Positions 40,112 through 49,234 of a DNA stretch of 64,000 nucleotides are shown here, in pieces. The notes beneath the pieces were generated by a model. It was not told the DNA's origin. It searched no databases and worked only from the letters and a program-made list of their open reading frames with translations. This stretch comes from Paraglaciecola algarum (GTDB taxonomy: Bacteria; Pseudomonadota; Gammaproteobacteria; Enterobacterales; Alteromonadaceae): contig NZ_JAKGAS010000004.1 in assembly GCF_021532655.1 (NCBI RefSeq), forward strand, positions 369,066-433,065, given 5' to 3'. Within the stretch, counting starts at the first letter, position 1; every line of letters begins with the position of its first letter. A program made the position numbers and the translations under genes.

Positions 40112-40822
40112 ATGATTAGACATTATCCTTTCCAACAACTAGGAAAAGCAGACCATGGTTGGTTGAAAGCTAACCACCACTTTAGTTTTGGTCAATATTA
40201 CAATCCACAGCGCATGGGTTTTGGAAAATTGCGAGTCATTAATGACGATAAGATTGAAGCAGGACAAGGTTTTCCGCCACATCCTCACAACAATATGGAA
40301 ATCATTACCTTCGTCCGTACCGGACAAGTCGCTCACAAAGATAATCAAGGCAATCAAGGTGTGACTCAAGCAGGAGAAGTGCAGGTTATGAGTGCGGGAT
40401 CAGGCATACAACATTCAGAGTACAACTTATCAACTCAAGCATTAACTTTATTTCAAATTTGGATAGAGCCTAACAAAAAGAATGTTGAACCTAGATGGGA
40501 TACAAAATTATTTCCTCAGCAAGAAAACACAGATACTTTACCTCTACTTGTATCCGGCTATGGAGCGGATAAAGACAAAGCCCTCTATATTCATCAAGAA
40601 GCTAGGATTTTTGGCGGAACAATAGCAGCAGGAGTTTCTCTCAATCAAGCAATTGAGAATCAAGCCTACATAGTCATTTCTAGTGGGGAAGTCGAAATAA
40701 CTGATAATCAACAGGTAGTTAAGTTATCAAAGGGCGATGGTGCTGAAGTGACCAATCAAGACGTTATTACTTTAACAGCATTAACAAAAGCAGAGTTATT
40801 GGTATTGGATGTACCTAACTAA
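40112..40822 (+). CDS. Pirin-family protein
   Basis: 236 residues, two cupin domains. The metal site is seen as FPPHPHNNMEIITFV and GIQHSEYN (two His, one His and one Glu). Some pirins are quercetin 2,3-dioxygenases (YhhW/YhaK); others sense redox or bind regulators. The AAGGAAC ribosome site is good. Its stop touches the left arm of an inverted repeat (40,821). Confidence 0.92.
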   Translation: MIRHYPFQQLGKADHGWLKANHHFSFGQYYNPQRMGFGKLRVINDDKIEAGQGFPPHPHNNMEIITFVRTGQVAHKDNQGNQGVTQAGEVQVMSAGSGIQHSEYNLSTQALTLFQIWIEPNKKNVEPRWDTKLFPQQENTDTLPLLVSGYGADKDKALYIHQEARIFGGTIAAGVSLNQAIENQAYIVISSGEVEITDNQQVVKLSKGDGAEVTNQDVITLTALTKAELLVLDVPN

Positions 40823-40927
40823 CCTAATGTGATGGTCTTCTCCCGTTTGATTGTTTGGTTCAATTCAATCATGGCACATAGCTAACGCTTAGATGCCGAA
40901 TTAGGGAGGAGAACATCACATCAGGTT
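40821..40927. repeat. Imperfect 24-nt inverted repeat with 59-nt interior
   Basis: The arm at 40,821-40,844 pairs with 40,904-40,927 with 3 mismatches in 24. The left arm starts next to the pirin stop codon. The interior has smaller dyads. There is no T tract. It may be a MITE remnant, a structured 3' RNA or a terminator variant; I cannot tell which. Confidence 0.6.
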
Positions 40928-40952
40928 AACTAAAATTTTTTAAAATAAAACA

Positions 40953-40990
40953 AAAAACCCATGCTAAAACATAAATTAGCACGGGGTTTT
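40953..40990 (-). terminator. recA terminator
   Basis: AAAACCC-A-TGCTAA pairs with TTAGCA-C-GGGGTTTT; on the minus strand a long T-rich tail follows. It lies 20 nt past the recA stop. Confidence 0.82.
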
Positions 40991-41009
40991 AGTTCAATCG
41001 TCTATTTTA

Positions 41010-42032
41010 CTAACCTTCTTCTTTTGCTACTTCAGGCACGACAGTAGAGGTCAATAACATATCTCTTAACTTTTTATTTAACTCATCACGAACAACAGGG
41101 TTTTCTTTCAAATACTTAGTGGCATTCGCTTTCCCTTGGCCGATTCGATCGTCGCCATAGCTATACCAAGCACCAGCCTTATTCACTAAGTTATGCTTAA
41201 CACCTAAATCAATAAGCTCGCCGTCACGGTTAATGCCTTGACCATACATAATCTGGAATTCAGCTTGTTTAAACGGTGGCGCAATTTTATTCTTAACGAC
41301 TTTAACGCGGGTTTCATTTCCGACAATTTCGTCACCTTCTTTTACAGCACCAATACGACGAATATCAACACGTACCGATGCATAAAACTTGAGGGCATTA
41401 CCACCTGTTGTGGTTTCTGGAGAACCAAACATCACTCCAATTTTCATCCGAATTTGGTTGATAAAAATCATCATAGTATTTGACTGTTTTAAGTTCCCCG
41501 TCAATTTACGCATAGCTTGTGACAACATACGGGCCTGTAAGCCCATGTGTGAGTCACCCATGTCGCCTTCTATTTCCGCTCTTGGTGTTAATGCTGCTAC
41601 TGAATCGACTACTATCACATCAACTGCGCCAGAGCGAGTTAACATGTCACAAATTTCTAATGCTTGCTCACCAGTATCTGGTTGAGATACTAATAACTCG
41701 TTTACATCTACACCCAATTTAGCTGCGTAAATAGGATCCAAAGCGTGCTCCGCATCCACAAAGGCACAAACTTTTCCGTTACGCTGGGCTTCAGCTATCA
41801 CTTCGAGAGTTAGCGTTGTTTTACCGCTCGACTCAGGGCCATATATTTCAACAATACGCCCCATTGGAAAACCACCAGCACCTAGGGCAACATCAAGCAT
41901 CAACGAACCGGTAGATATAGTTTCTACATCCATGGTTTTGTTATCACCTAATTTCATGATAGAACCTTTACCAAATTGTTTCTCGATTTGGCCTAAGGCA
42001 GCACTGAGTGCTTTGCTTTTATTGTCATCCAT
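41010..42032 (-). CDS. recA: Recombinase RecA
   Basis: 340 residues. Walker [10 protein letters not shown] (about residues 66-74), Walker [11 protein letters not shown], the L2 region with [17 protein letters not shown], and the acidic tail EEG are present. It forms filaments on single-stranded DNA for recombination and LexA cleavage. A LexA box lies 95 nt upstream. Length is typical; recX does not adjoin it in this window. Confidence 0.98.
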   Translation of the reverse strand: MDDNKSKALSAALGQIEKQFGKGSIMKLGDNKTMDVETISTGSLMLDVALGAGGFPMGRIVEIYGPESSGKTTLTLEVIAEAQRNGKVCAFVDAEHALDPIYAAKLGVDVNELLVSQPDTGEQALEICDMLTRSGAVDVIVVDSVAALTPRAEIEGDMGDSHMGLQARMLSQAMRKLTGNLKQSNTMMIFINQIRMKIGVMFGSPETTTGGNALKFYASVRVDIRRIGAVKEGDEIVGNETRVKVVKNKIAPPFKQAEFQIMYGQGINRDGELIDLGVKHNLVNKAGAWYSYGDDRIGQGKANATKYLKENPVVRDELNKKLRDMLLTSTVVPEVAKEEG

Positions 42033-42127
42033 AGGAATGTCCTTTGTGGTTATTTTGTACGATTTGCAAACTATAAATGTTTAAATTGAGTAAACATTGA
42101 GTCATACAGTAGTTAGGCAGAAGTATA

Positions 42128-42143
42128 CTGTATGGTTATACAG
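42128..42143. promoter_or_regulatory. LexA (SOS) box upstream of recA
   Basis: CTGT-N8-ACAG (CTGTATGGTTATACAG) is an exact match to the gammaproteobacterial LexA consensus. It lies between pncC and recA, 95 nt from the recA start, where an SOS operator is expected. Confidence 0.93.
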
Positions 42144-42200
42144 TTACAAGTGGAAATTGAAATTTTTTTGAAATTTCTTTTAGCTAATTAAAATGACAGT

Positions 42201-42686
42201 TTATTTTCTCAGCAAGTTCAATATATTAGACAAGGCGAACTCAATTGCTTTGATACGTACCGCTTCTCGGTTGCCATTAAAGTGTTGCTTTTTGCTCGAC
42301 AACTGGCCATTGAGGTAAAATCCAAACCATACCGTGCCTACTGGTTTATCCGGCGTTCCACCATCAGGACCAGCTATGCCACTGACTGAAATTGCCACTT
42401 GAGCATTAGCTTGTTTGGCCGCACCGACCGCCATTTCTTCAACTGTCTCACAAGACACAGCTCCAAACCCAGTTAAGGTATTTTCATTAACACCTATTAC
42501 TCTATGTTTAGCTTGATTGGAATAAGTAATATACCCTTGATTAAACCAAGCCGAACTGCCAGCGGTGCTGGTAATCGCAAAACCTAAACCACCGCCTGTG
42601 CAAGATTCAGCACAAGTGATTTGCCAACCTTTGGCTAACAATTTGTCACCTAATATTTGTGCTAGATAATTAATATCTTCGGTCAT
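42201..42686 (-). CDS. pncC: Nicotinamide-nucleotide amidohydrolase PncC
   Basis: 161 residues. The CinA C-terminal domain is clear: ITCAESCTGGGLGFAITSTAGSS, FNQGYITYSNQAK, GAVSCETVEEMAVGA and GIAGPDGGTPDKPVGTVW. It converts NMN to nicotinic acid mononucleotide, recycling the NMN made by DNA ligase. I start at the ATG at 42686 (TTAGGAC upstream); 15 codons before that are open but lack a ribosome site. Location beside recA is common in gammaproteobacteria. Confidence 0.94.
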   Translation of the reverse strand: MTEDINYLAQILGDKLLAKGWQITCAESCTGGGLGFAITSTAGSSAWFNQGYITYSNQAKHRVIGVNENTLTGFGAVSCETVEEMAVGAAKQANAQVAISVSGIAGPDGGTPDKPVGTVWFGFYLNGQLSSKKQHFNGNREAVRIKAIEFALSNILNLLRK

Positions 42687-42821
42687 GTAGCCAGTCCTAA
42701 GATTGAACAAAATTAAGTTTGTATTATACATTTAGTCACTAGTTTACCTACACGTCATTTTAATTAGTTGCGACAGATTGATACATATTTAGTTGGATTA
42801 TCATCCTAAAAATAGCAACAA

Positions 42822-43181
42822 TTAGATAACACTTTTAGTCTCGCAGTTATAGGAGGACATTGTTTTGACCCACGTACTGTACCGTCCGGTTAAAATGGAC
42901 GCTCGGCTTGGTGAACATAATGCAGTGGTGACAAAAGCATTTTTAAAATGCGCCCCTTCGGTAGCCATTTTATCCATATTAGGTGTATCAATAACTGGAT
43001 TCATAAAACCTAATTCATCGTATCTTTGGTCATCGGTTAACACAAAAATAATGTTAGGTTGCTTGTTGTTTGTTAGACCAGAGCTATCTGCCCAAGACAC
43101 AGTAACTAAACCATTGATAAAAAAAGTCAGTAAAATCAGCAAGCTTTGCCCTAATACAGACTTAATAAATTTGTGCTTCAT
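42822..43181 (-). pseudogene. Truncated sulfatase (N-terminal fragment)
   Basis: 119 codons of a family S1 sulfatase that normally has 450-550. A signal peptide ending WA precedes NIIFVLTDDQR (first metal site) and the formylglycine motif CSPSRASILTGRY. After that the homology stops and 18 unrelated codons (STWVKTMSS ...) lead to a stop. The metal sites of the C-terminal two thirds are lost, so it cannot be a working sulfatase. It lies next to a sulfatase-modifying-factor-like gene and a MocA-type oxidoreductase, so it is probably the end of a degraded sulfated-polysaccharide locus. Confidence 0.85.
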
Positions 43182-43352
43182 TTGAAAACCTCACGTACAA
43201 AAGTAGATATAAGTTAATGTTAATCGCTGTTGTAAATTTAGGTATCTCAAAAATAACCTAAAATGTATCAAGCTGTCGCAAAACTTATTTATGGGACAAG
43301 TACCGACTAAATAATACAAGTCACCACTATCAAAATAATTGGAGGTAACTTT

Positions 43353-43391
43353 ATGTTAACTATCGACTTAATGGCAGCTACAACCAATTAA
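43353..43391 (+). other. 12-codon frame with strong ribosome site
   Basis: GGAGG lies 7 nt before an ATG opening MLTIDLMAATTN and a stop. It reads toward, and ends in, the stop of the convergent oxidoreductase. It may be the truncated start of a lost gene, or chance. Confidence 0.2.
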
Positions 43392-44737
43392 GCTAGTTTA
43401 GATTTACCCGGAACAGGCACAGGATAATTCCCTTGCTCATCTGGCATTACCGGTGCTTTTACATCAAAAGTCATGGAGTCTTCATCAGGCACCAAAGTTA
43501 AGTTAGATTGCATCGCTTCATCCCACGTGACTTGTTTACCTGTGTAAGTTGCCATTCTGCCAAGTATGGCAGTCATAGTGCTTTTAGCGCCGTTGTCTGC
43601 GTCATTAATCACCTCGTGTTCTTGGCGAATGGCCGCGAATAAACGATTATGCTCTTGTTGATAAGGGTTAACGTCGTCTTCACCTTGGTGTTTATAAATC
43701 ACACCCTTTTTATAAGACTTCAACTCAGACTCATTACTTTTGGTATAGGAGCTACCTTCAGTGCCTTGAAAAACTTCATCGACTCGGTTCATACAATTAG
43801 GTTGATGCCTACATTGACTCGATATCACAGCACCACTTGGGTAGGTAAACTCAACAAAATGATGATCAAATATCTGGCCGTGATCTTTGCCGTTACGGAC
43901 TTCTCTGCCCCCCATACCTTGAGCAGTAGTGGGGTATTCACCAATAAACCAATTGGCCACATCAATATTGTGAATATGTTGTTCCAAAATGTGATCACCA
44001 CATAACCAATTAAAGTAATACCAGTTGCGCATCTGGTATTCCATTTCTGTCATATTATCTTTTCTTGGCCGTACCCAAACACCACCACTATTCCAATACA
44101 CTTGTCCTGACACAATATCGCCTATCGCCCCTCGCTTAATACGCTTGTAGGCTTCTAAATAACTGCGCTGATAATGCCTTTGTAAACCAACTACTACATT
44201 AAGGTTTTTATGTTTAGCCACCTCGGTTGCAGCCATCACTTTTTTAATCCCCGCCACATCGGTAGCCACAGGTTTTTCCATGAATACGTGCTTGCCTTGG
44301 GCTACTGCATATTCAAAATGTTGTGGTCTAAATCCGGGAGGAGTAGCTAATATCACTACATCAGCTTCATCAATGGCCTTTTTATATGAACCAAAACCGA
44401 CAAATTTATGGGTAGGTTTTACATTAATTTGTGCGCCACCAAACATTTCATTTAAATTGTTATAAGAATCAGTCAACCTATCTTCAAATGCATCGGCCAT
44501 AGCCACCAGCTCAACATTTTTATCAGCAATAAGTGCCTGACTTACCGCGCCTGTTCCTCGGCCGCCACAACCAATCACTGCCAACTTCAATTTTTTGTCA
44601 TTTTTAACTTTATTGGCGTAGGCCGGAGACAAAAAAGAAGACGCCATTAATAAACCACCAGTAAACAATGATGAGTTTTTAATAAATTCGCGCCTTGGCA
44701 TACTGTTCTTAACAGAGCTGTTTTTATTCTTTTTCAT
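43388..44737 (-). CDS. Tat-exported Gfo/Idh/MocA oxidoreductase
   Basis: 449 residues. A twin-arginine signal (PRREFIKNSSLFTGGLLMAS) is followed by the NAD(P)-binding fold (KLAVIGCGGRGTGAVSQAL), the EKPVATD motif, and GGDHILEQHIHNIDVANWFIG. Such exported MocA-type enzymes occur in polysaccharide loci of marine bacteria, where some act as glycosidases. It lies between the truncated sulfatase and the sulfatase-modifying-factor-like gene. Substrate unknown. It is complete and appears intact. Confidence 0.9.
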   Translation of the reverse strand: MKKNKNSSVKNSMPRREFIKNSSLFTGGLLMASSFLSPAYANKVKNDKKLKLAVIGCGGRGTGAVSQALIADKNVELVAMADAFEDRLTDSYNNLNEMFGGAQINVKPTHKFVGFGSYKKAIDEADVVILATPPGFRPQHFEYAVAQGKHVFMEKPVATDVAGIKKVMAATEVAKHKNLNVVVGLQRHYQRSYLEAYKRIKRGAIGDIVSGQVYWNSGGVWVRPRKDNMTEMEYQMRNWYYFNWLCGDHILEQHIHNIDVANWFIGEYPTTAQGMGGREVRNGKDHGQIFDHHFVEFTYPSGAVISSQCRHQPNCMNRVDEVFQGTEGSSYTKSNESELKSYKKGVIYKHQGEDDVNPYQQEHNRLFAAIRQEHEVINDADNGAKSTMTAILGRMATYTGKQVTWDEAMQSNLTLVPDEDSMTFDVKAPVMPDEQGNYPVPVPGKSKLA

Positions 44738-44773
44738 AATTTATCCATTGATTGATTGCTTTGTAATTTGAGG

Positions 44774-45799
44774 TTAACGACCAAAATCTTTAATCGCTTT
44801 AAGCCAGTATTCTTGCATTTGCTCTGGAGTGGGTTGTTGTGTGGGTACCACTAAACGAAAACCAACAAAAGGTGCGTTGGTCAGCCACCAGTTACTTTTA
44901 GGAATTTGCGGATCGCGCTTTTTCCATTTAGAAGTAGAGCCCTGTCTTGAAGTACAATTTTGACGAGTGATGTCATCTTTCCAAGACCCACCTCTTACCA
45001 CCCTTGGATATAACTTGGTGGGTTTATTAAGTGGATTGTCTTGTGGAGAATTAGCATAAAAATCTTTACTGTACTGATCCATTACCCATTCAGACACATT
45101 GCCCAGCATGTCATGTAAGCCTAAAGAATTTGCTGCCTTCTGCCCCACTTTTGCATATTTATCTTGCGTATTCCCACTATGCCAAGCCACTGATGACAAA
45201 TCATCTAACGTGTCGGTTTGACCTTTTTTACAAGCATATTCCCATTCGGCTTCAGTAGGTAACCTATGAAACACCCCAGTTTTTGCAGTCATCCAACGGC
45301 TATATTGCATGGCGGCATAGTGAGTCACATTAACAGCAGGATGGGTTTCTTTGCCCATGCCAAAACTCATTTCAACATAGGGAGTCGTCGCGCCCGTGAC
45401 AGCATCAATACCCATCGCGGCTAGCTTTTCTGTAGCTTGAAACTGCTCAGAGCCAAATTCTCCAAACACAAAAGCATCGTATTGCTGCCACGTAATTTCG
45501 TATTTGCTCATCCAAAAATCATTCACTTTAACTTTGTGAGCTGGTGTTTCGGCAGGATCTTTAGCATCTTCTTTTGCAGAACCTATAATAAAACTGCCAC
45601 CTTTTACAGGTACCATCTCGATAGAAAAGTTTTGATTTTTAATATTTTGGGTATAGGGCTTAAAGTTAGACTCTGAACTATCATGCGAACCTAAGTTTTC
45701 TTGAGCAACCACTTTTTGTACTGCAAGGGAAAAACCGACAAGCATAAGCCCAGTCCATATAAAACCCAGTAAAAATGTATTTCTCTTATTTAGGTTCAT
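44774..45799 (-). CDS. Secreted SUMF1/FGE-sulfatase-domain protein
   Basis: 341 residues. The FGE-sulfatase fold is shown by EMVPVKGGSFIIGS, WMSKYEITWQQYDAFV, RLPTEAEWEYACKKGQ, GNVSEWVMDQYSK and VVRGGSWKDD; the C-terminal FVGFRLV is also typical. A signal-like N terminus (FLLGFIWTGLMLVGFSLAVQ) suggests export. True formylglycine-generating enzymes use a cysteine pair; here a cysteine at the TRQNCTSRQG position is visible but the second is not, so it may be a structural homologue rather than an active FGE. It heads the operon with the oxidoreductase. Confidence 0.85.
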   Translation of the reverse strand: MNLNKRNTFLLGFIWTGLMLVGFSLAVQKVVAQENLGSHDSSESNFKPYTQNIKNQNFSIEMVPVKGGSFIIGSAKEDAKDPAETPAHKVKVNDFWMSKYEITWQQYDAFVFGEFGSEQFQATEKLAAMGIDAVTGATTPYVEMSFGMGKETHPAVNVTHYAAMQYSRWMTAKTGVFHRLPTEAEWEYACKKGQTDTLDDLSSVAWHSGNTQDKYAKVGQKAANSLGLHDMLGNVSEWVMDQYSKDFYANSPQDNPLNKPTKLYPRVVRGGSWKDDITRQNCTSRQGSTSKWKKRDPQIPKSNWWLTNAPFVGFRLVVPTQQPTPEQMQEYWLKAIKDFGR

Positions 45800-46037
45800 A
45801 GTTTTTATTCTTCTTATTCAAGATTTACACTTGTTAAGTTAACAAATCAAAAAAATTAACATTTTGTTTACTTTATTATATTTACTCACTTCGATAAACC
45901 ATTGTCTCTAATAAGAATACCCAGACTAATTAAAATGCGCTCCAACACGCACAGCCATTAGATTCCTAAAATCTAATGGAAAAACCATAAAAATAGTGCA
46001 TGCTTATACGAGTGTAAAATTAGCCAATGCAAATAAA

Positions 46038-47213
46038 ATGGACTTGTTTTCAAAAGGAAATGGCATACAAACATCCGATACTTTATGTTTTCGTGACTTA
46101 AAAGTGCTATCTATCACTTTTGTGCTAGCAAGCCTTTGTTGTGTTAGTTGCGCGCCATTTAAGGATCAGTCTTTCTCGTCTCAAGAGATGTATCTATTCG
46201 ATAAATATCACCCAAATAAAGTTATCTCAAATGGTGTGCAAGATAAGGTTGTTGCAACATTTTACGGAACAAGTTCGTTGTTAATCTCGGATTCAAAAGA
46301 AGCAATACTAATAGATGGTTTCTTTTCTAGACCTGAATTTCCTAATTTCCTTTTTTCTAATCTAGAACAAATAAATGAAAGTGATATTAAGGCGATAATC
46401 GATCCATCTTTAATCTCAAAAGATACAGTTTCACAGATAGTTCCGTTACAAAAGGTTATTGTTGTTCATTCTCATTATGATCACGCCATGGATGCACCGT
46501 GCATAGCAAATGCATATGGTGCTACATTGATTGGTTCCCAATCTACTTTGAATATTAAATGCAGAGATATCAGTATTAATCATGAGTCATTAATTGAAAA
46601 TTTGGGTCCAAACAAACCTCATCAGGAATTAAAGGAACACGATCAATTCAAAATCACCATGATTCATTCAAATCACGCAAGTTATGGTTCTAAACTGGTT
46701 GAAGCACTCTTAGGGATTGGCAAAGAAATAAAGCAACCTCTAACTATGCCTGCATATATAACTCAGCTAAGTGAAGGCCAAAGTTATTCAGTACTGCTTG
46801 AACATAAAATGACAAAATTGAGGATTCTCATCCATGGAAGTGCTGGCTACAAAACAAGTGCGATTGCCAATGCAGTTGGCGATAAGCCAATTGACTGGTT
46901 GTTTTTAAGTGTAGGCGGATTAGACAGGACGGAAAAAAAACAACCAGGCTTCGCAAAGCAATTCTTGACCGAAACCATAGATGCTTCTAAAGCTAAATAT
47001 GTCGTGCCTATTCACTGGGATGATTTCACTAGAAAAGTGACTACAAGCTTGCACCCGCCAAAGCCTCGCTTTGGTAACTTTTTTAAAGAGATAAAGCTTG
47101 TAGAACAACATTTAGACAGTAAAAAGAAGAGTCAGCAGTCCAAATTAGTGTTACTGAATTTCAACCAAAAAGTGACAATGAGTAAAGAAAATTTAACTAA
47201 AAAGCCAATGTAA
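46038..47213 (+). CDS. Metallo-beta-lactamase-fold lipoprotein
   Basis: About 391 residues. The hydrophobic segment VLSITFVLASLCCVSCAPF contains a lipobox (CVSC), so it is probably a lipoprotein. The MBL fold shows HSHYDHAMD (HxHxDH), a later NHAS and IHGSAG, and VPIHWDDF near the end. I use the ATG at 46038; a GTG at 45996 is also open and neither has a clear ribosome site. It lies 11 nt before the DUF2235 gene and is probably co-transcribed. The function is unknown; a periplasmic immunity or detoxifying role for its partner is a guess. Confidence 0.75.
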   Translation: MDLFSKGNGIQTSDTLCFRDLKVLSITFVLASLCCVSCAPFKDQSFSSQEMYLFDKYHPNKVISNGVQDKVVATFYGTSSLLISDSKEAILIDGFFSRPEFPNFLFSNLEQINESDIKAIIDPSLISKDTVSQIVPLQKVIVVHSHYDHAMDAPCIANAYGATLIGSQSTLNIKCRDISINHESLIENLGPNKPHQELKEHDQFKITMIHSNHASYGSKLVEALLGIGKEIKQPLTMPAYITQLSEGQSYSVLLEHKMTKLRILIHGSAGYKTSAIANAVGDKPIDWLFLSVGGLDRTEKKQPGFAKQFLTETIDASKAKYVVPIHWDDFTRKVTTSLHPPKPRFGNFFKEIKLVEQHLDSKKKSQQSKLVLLNFNQKVTMSKENLTKKPM

Positions 47214-47224
47214 AGGAGAATACG

Positions 47225-48727
47225 ATGAAAAACCTAATAGTGTGTTGTGATGGAACTTGGAATGATGAAAAAAATAAAGATGATGGAGTAGCCGCCCCCA
47301 CAAATGTAAGAAAGATATTCGAAGCTGCACTTGATAATGATCCAACTAAACAACAAACACGTTACCAATCAGGTGTTGGGACTGAGGGCATACTGGATAA
47401 AGCTATTGGCGGAATGTTAGGTGTCGGCATTAGTGAAGATATCCGTGATTGTTATCAATGGATATCAGACAAATATACTGCAGGAGACAGGATCTACCTA
47501 TTCGGCTTCTCTCGCGGCGCTTTTACAGCTAGAAGCCTTGCCGGAATGATAGGAAAATTAGGACTTATAGATTTCGATAAAAACGCAGGGACTTCCCGCT
47601 CAAAGCTTGTTGAAAAAGCGTATGTAGAGGGCTACAGAAACGGCCAAGACTTGTCAGATAATATACACTTTCACAATAACTCAAATGCCATTCACTTTAT
47701 TGGCGTGTTTGATACAGTTGGTGCACTAGGAATACCTGATGACAAACAAATTTTAGATCTGTTCGACTCCCCGACTAAATACCGTTTCCATGATACAAAA
47801 CTTAGTAATGACGTTAAAAAAGCTCGCCATGCTGTAGCATTGGATGAACGCAGAGGAAGTTTCACCCCCACATTATGGGAGAACGTAGAGTCCCATAATG
47901 ATGCCAAGCAATTATGGTTTCCTGGCGTACATTCAGATATTGGCGGAGGCTATAAGGAAACGGGGCTATCAGATTGCACATTAAAGTGGATGACAACAGA
48001 AGCACAAGAAGCACAATTACTGTTTAATGAATCATTAATAGACCAAATAACCCCAGATGAAAAAGGGTTGTTGCATGATTCCTACACAGGTGCGATGAAA
48101 GTCCTTCGCACGGCTCCTAGGAATATCCCGCAAGTAACTTTTAATTCTTCTCAAATAGGTTTATCCAATTACGCTAAAAGCAGAATAGAAAATCCCCCAA
48201 TACATCAAGGAAAGTACCTAAATACTCGTGATTTTCAAAACGACCAAGTTACAGTTGACGTATACGCTATTCATCGCTGGTATTGGACTGGGATTTACCT
48301 CGAGCCGGGTTACAAATATATAGCTACAGCAACAGGAGAGTGGTTAGACAACTCTATTCCATGCGCCCCCAGTGGAACGACTGATGGGCGCTTTCACCTT
48401 GGAGAAATCGTACACTTAGCAGGAAACTTAGTGGCTAAAGGTGAATCATTATGGAAAAATTTAACCAAAAACGAACGCGCTGACTTTTTTGGAACTAAAA
48501 GAGTCGAACATGCAGATTGGTTTGAGCTTGTTGGAGCCGTTGCCAACAATGGAAACCCAAACAAAGACGGAACCCATGCGCAATTAGAAACCATTGTTTT
48601 AGGCGCAGAGAAAACTTTTGAGGTAACGAAACCTGGTTACCTCTATTGTTTTGCAAATGACGCTTGGGGATTTTATCAAAACAATAGAGGCTATGTGACA
48701 CTAGAACTTGCTAGGCAAGCTAAATGA
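47225..48727 (+). CDS. DUF2235 alpha/beta-hydrolase (Tle1-like) with lectin-like C terminus
   Basis: 500 residues. The N-terminal DUF2235 domain has KNLIVCCDGTWNDE, the nucleophile elbow GFSRGAFTARSLAG (GxSxG) and FPGVHSDIGGGY with the likely acid and base residues. DUF2235 includes the Tle1 phospholipase effectors of type VI secretion. The last ~140 residues (GEWLDNSIPC ... LETIVLGAEKTFEV ... LYCFANDAWGFYQNNRGYV) look like a PA-IL/galactose-binding lectin fold. No VgrG, PAAR or immunity gene of known type adjoins it. The strong AAAGGAG supports the start. Confidence 0.8.
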   Translation: MKNLIVCCDGTWNDEKNKDDGVAAPTNVRKIFEAALDNDPTKQQTRYQSGVGTEGILDKAIGGMLGVGISEDIRDCYQWISDKYTAGDRIYLFGFSRGAFTARSLAGMIGKLGLIDFDKNAGTSRSKLVEKAYVEGYRNGQDLSDNIHFHNNSNAIHFIGVFDTVGALGIPDDKQILDLFDSPTKYRFHDTKLSNDVKKARHAVALDERRGSFTPTLWENVESHNDAKQLWFPGVHSDIGGGYKETGLSDCTLKWMTTEAQEAQLLFNESLIDQITPDEKGLLHDSYTGAMKVLRTAPRNIPQVTFNSSQIGLSNYAKSRIENPPIHQGKYLNTRDFQNDQVTVDVYAIHRWYWTGIYLEPGYKYIATATGEWLDNSIPCAPSGTTDGRFHLGEIVHLAGNLVAKGESLWKNLTKNERADFFGTKRVEHADWFELVGAVANNGNPNKDGTHAQLETIVLGAEKTFEVTKPGYLYCFANDAWGFYQNNRGYVTLELARQAK

Positions 48728-49234
48728 CACAGTAAAAGGTCGTGCAGAGTTTTAATTAAGGTGCCCTGCTTAATAAAAGCAGAGCACATTCGGAGCTGCT
48801 TACCTGGAGTGCACATATTTCGTTTAACCCAAGTGCTTTTCATTGAAGCACTGGCTTGAGGGCACTACATACTTATAAGCAGCGGACTAAGTCAAATTGA
48901 GTAACTCATGATATATAGAATATTTTTAAGCAGCTTTTACTGACCTGCTTGCAGGTGTTTAAGGTCTTAGATCTTCATTCAAAACTAGCTCTATGTTTCT
49001 ATCCCAAGTATCATTAGCAGCAACAAATAAAAATAATAAACTCGAACTAAAAGACGCTTTAAAATTATGACTCCCACACCTCAACACACACCTATGATGC
49101 ATGAGTGCGTGACCACTGAAATATAAGAATTATTTTAATAACAGATGAAAAACCTACACTTAAAGCTATACTTTTTTATTGGATTCTATTGAATTAAATT
49201 GAGCTGATTTACTACTTCTTGTAAGACTAAGAAT
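48728..49234. other. 507-nt hairpin-rich junction before the defence island
   Basis: No gene is seen. There are at least three stem-loops: 48,761-48,787 (11-bp arms, one mismatch), 48,832-48,852 (AGTGCTT / AAGCACT) and 48,943-48,956 (ACCTGC TT GCAGGT, perfect). None has a good T tract. The region separates convergent genes at the left edge of the island. I found no tRNA or integrase site in it. Confidence 0.5.

Noticed and set aside
42865..43185. Plus-strand 106-codon frame
   Set aside because: It is antisense to the sulfatase fragment with recognisable motifs; nothing supports the plus-strand reading.
48728..49234. Integron attC or tRNA gene at the island edge
   Set aside because: Hairpins are present but I could not find the attC core sites or a cloverleaf with an anticodon arm.
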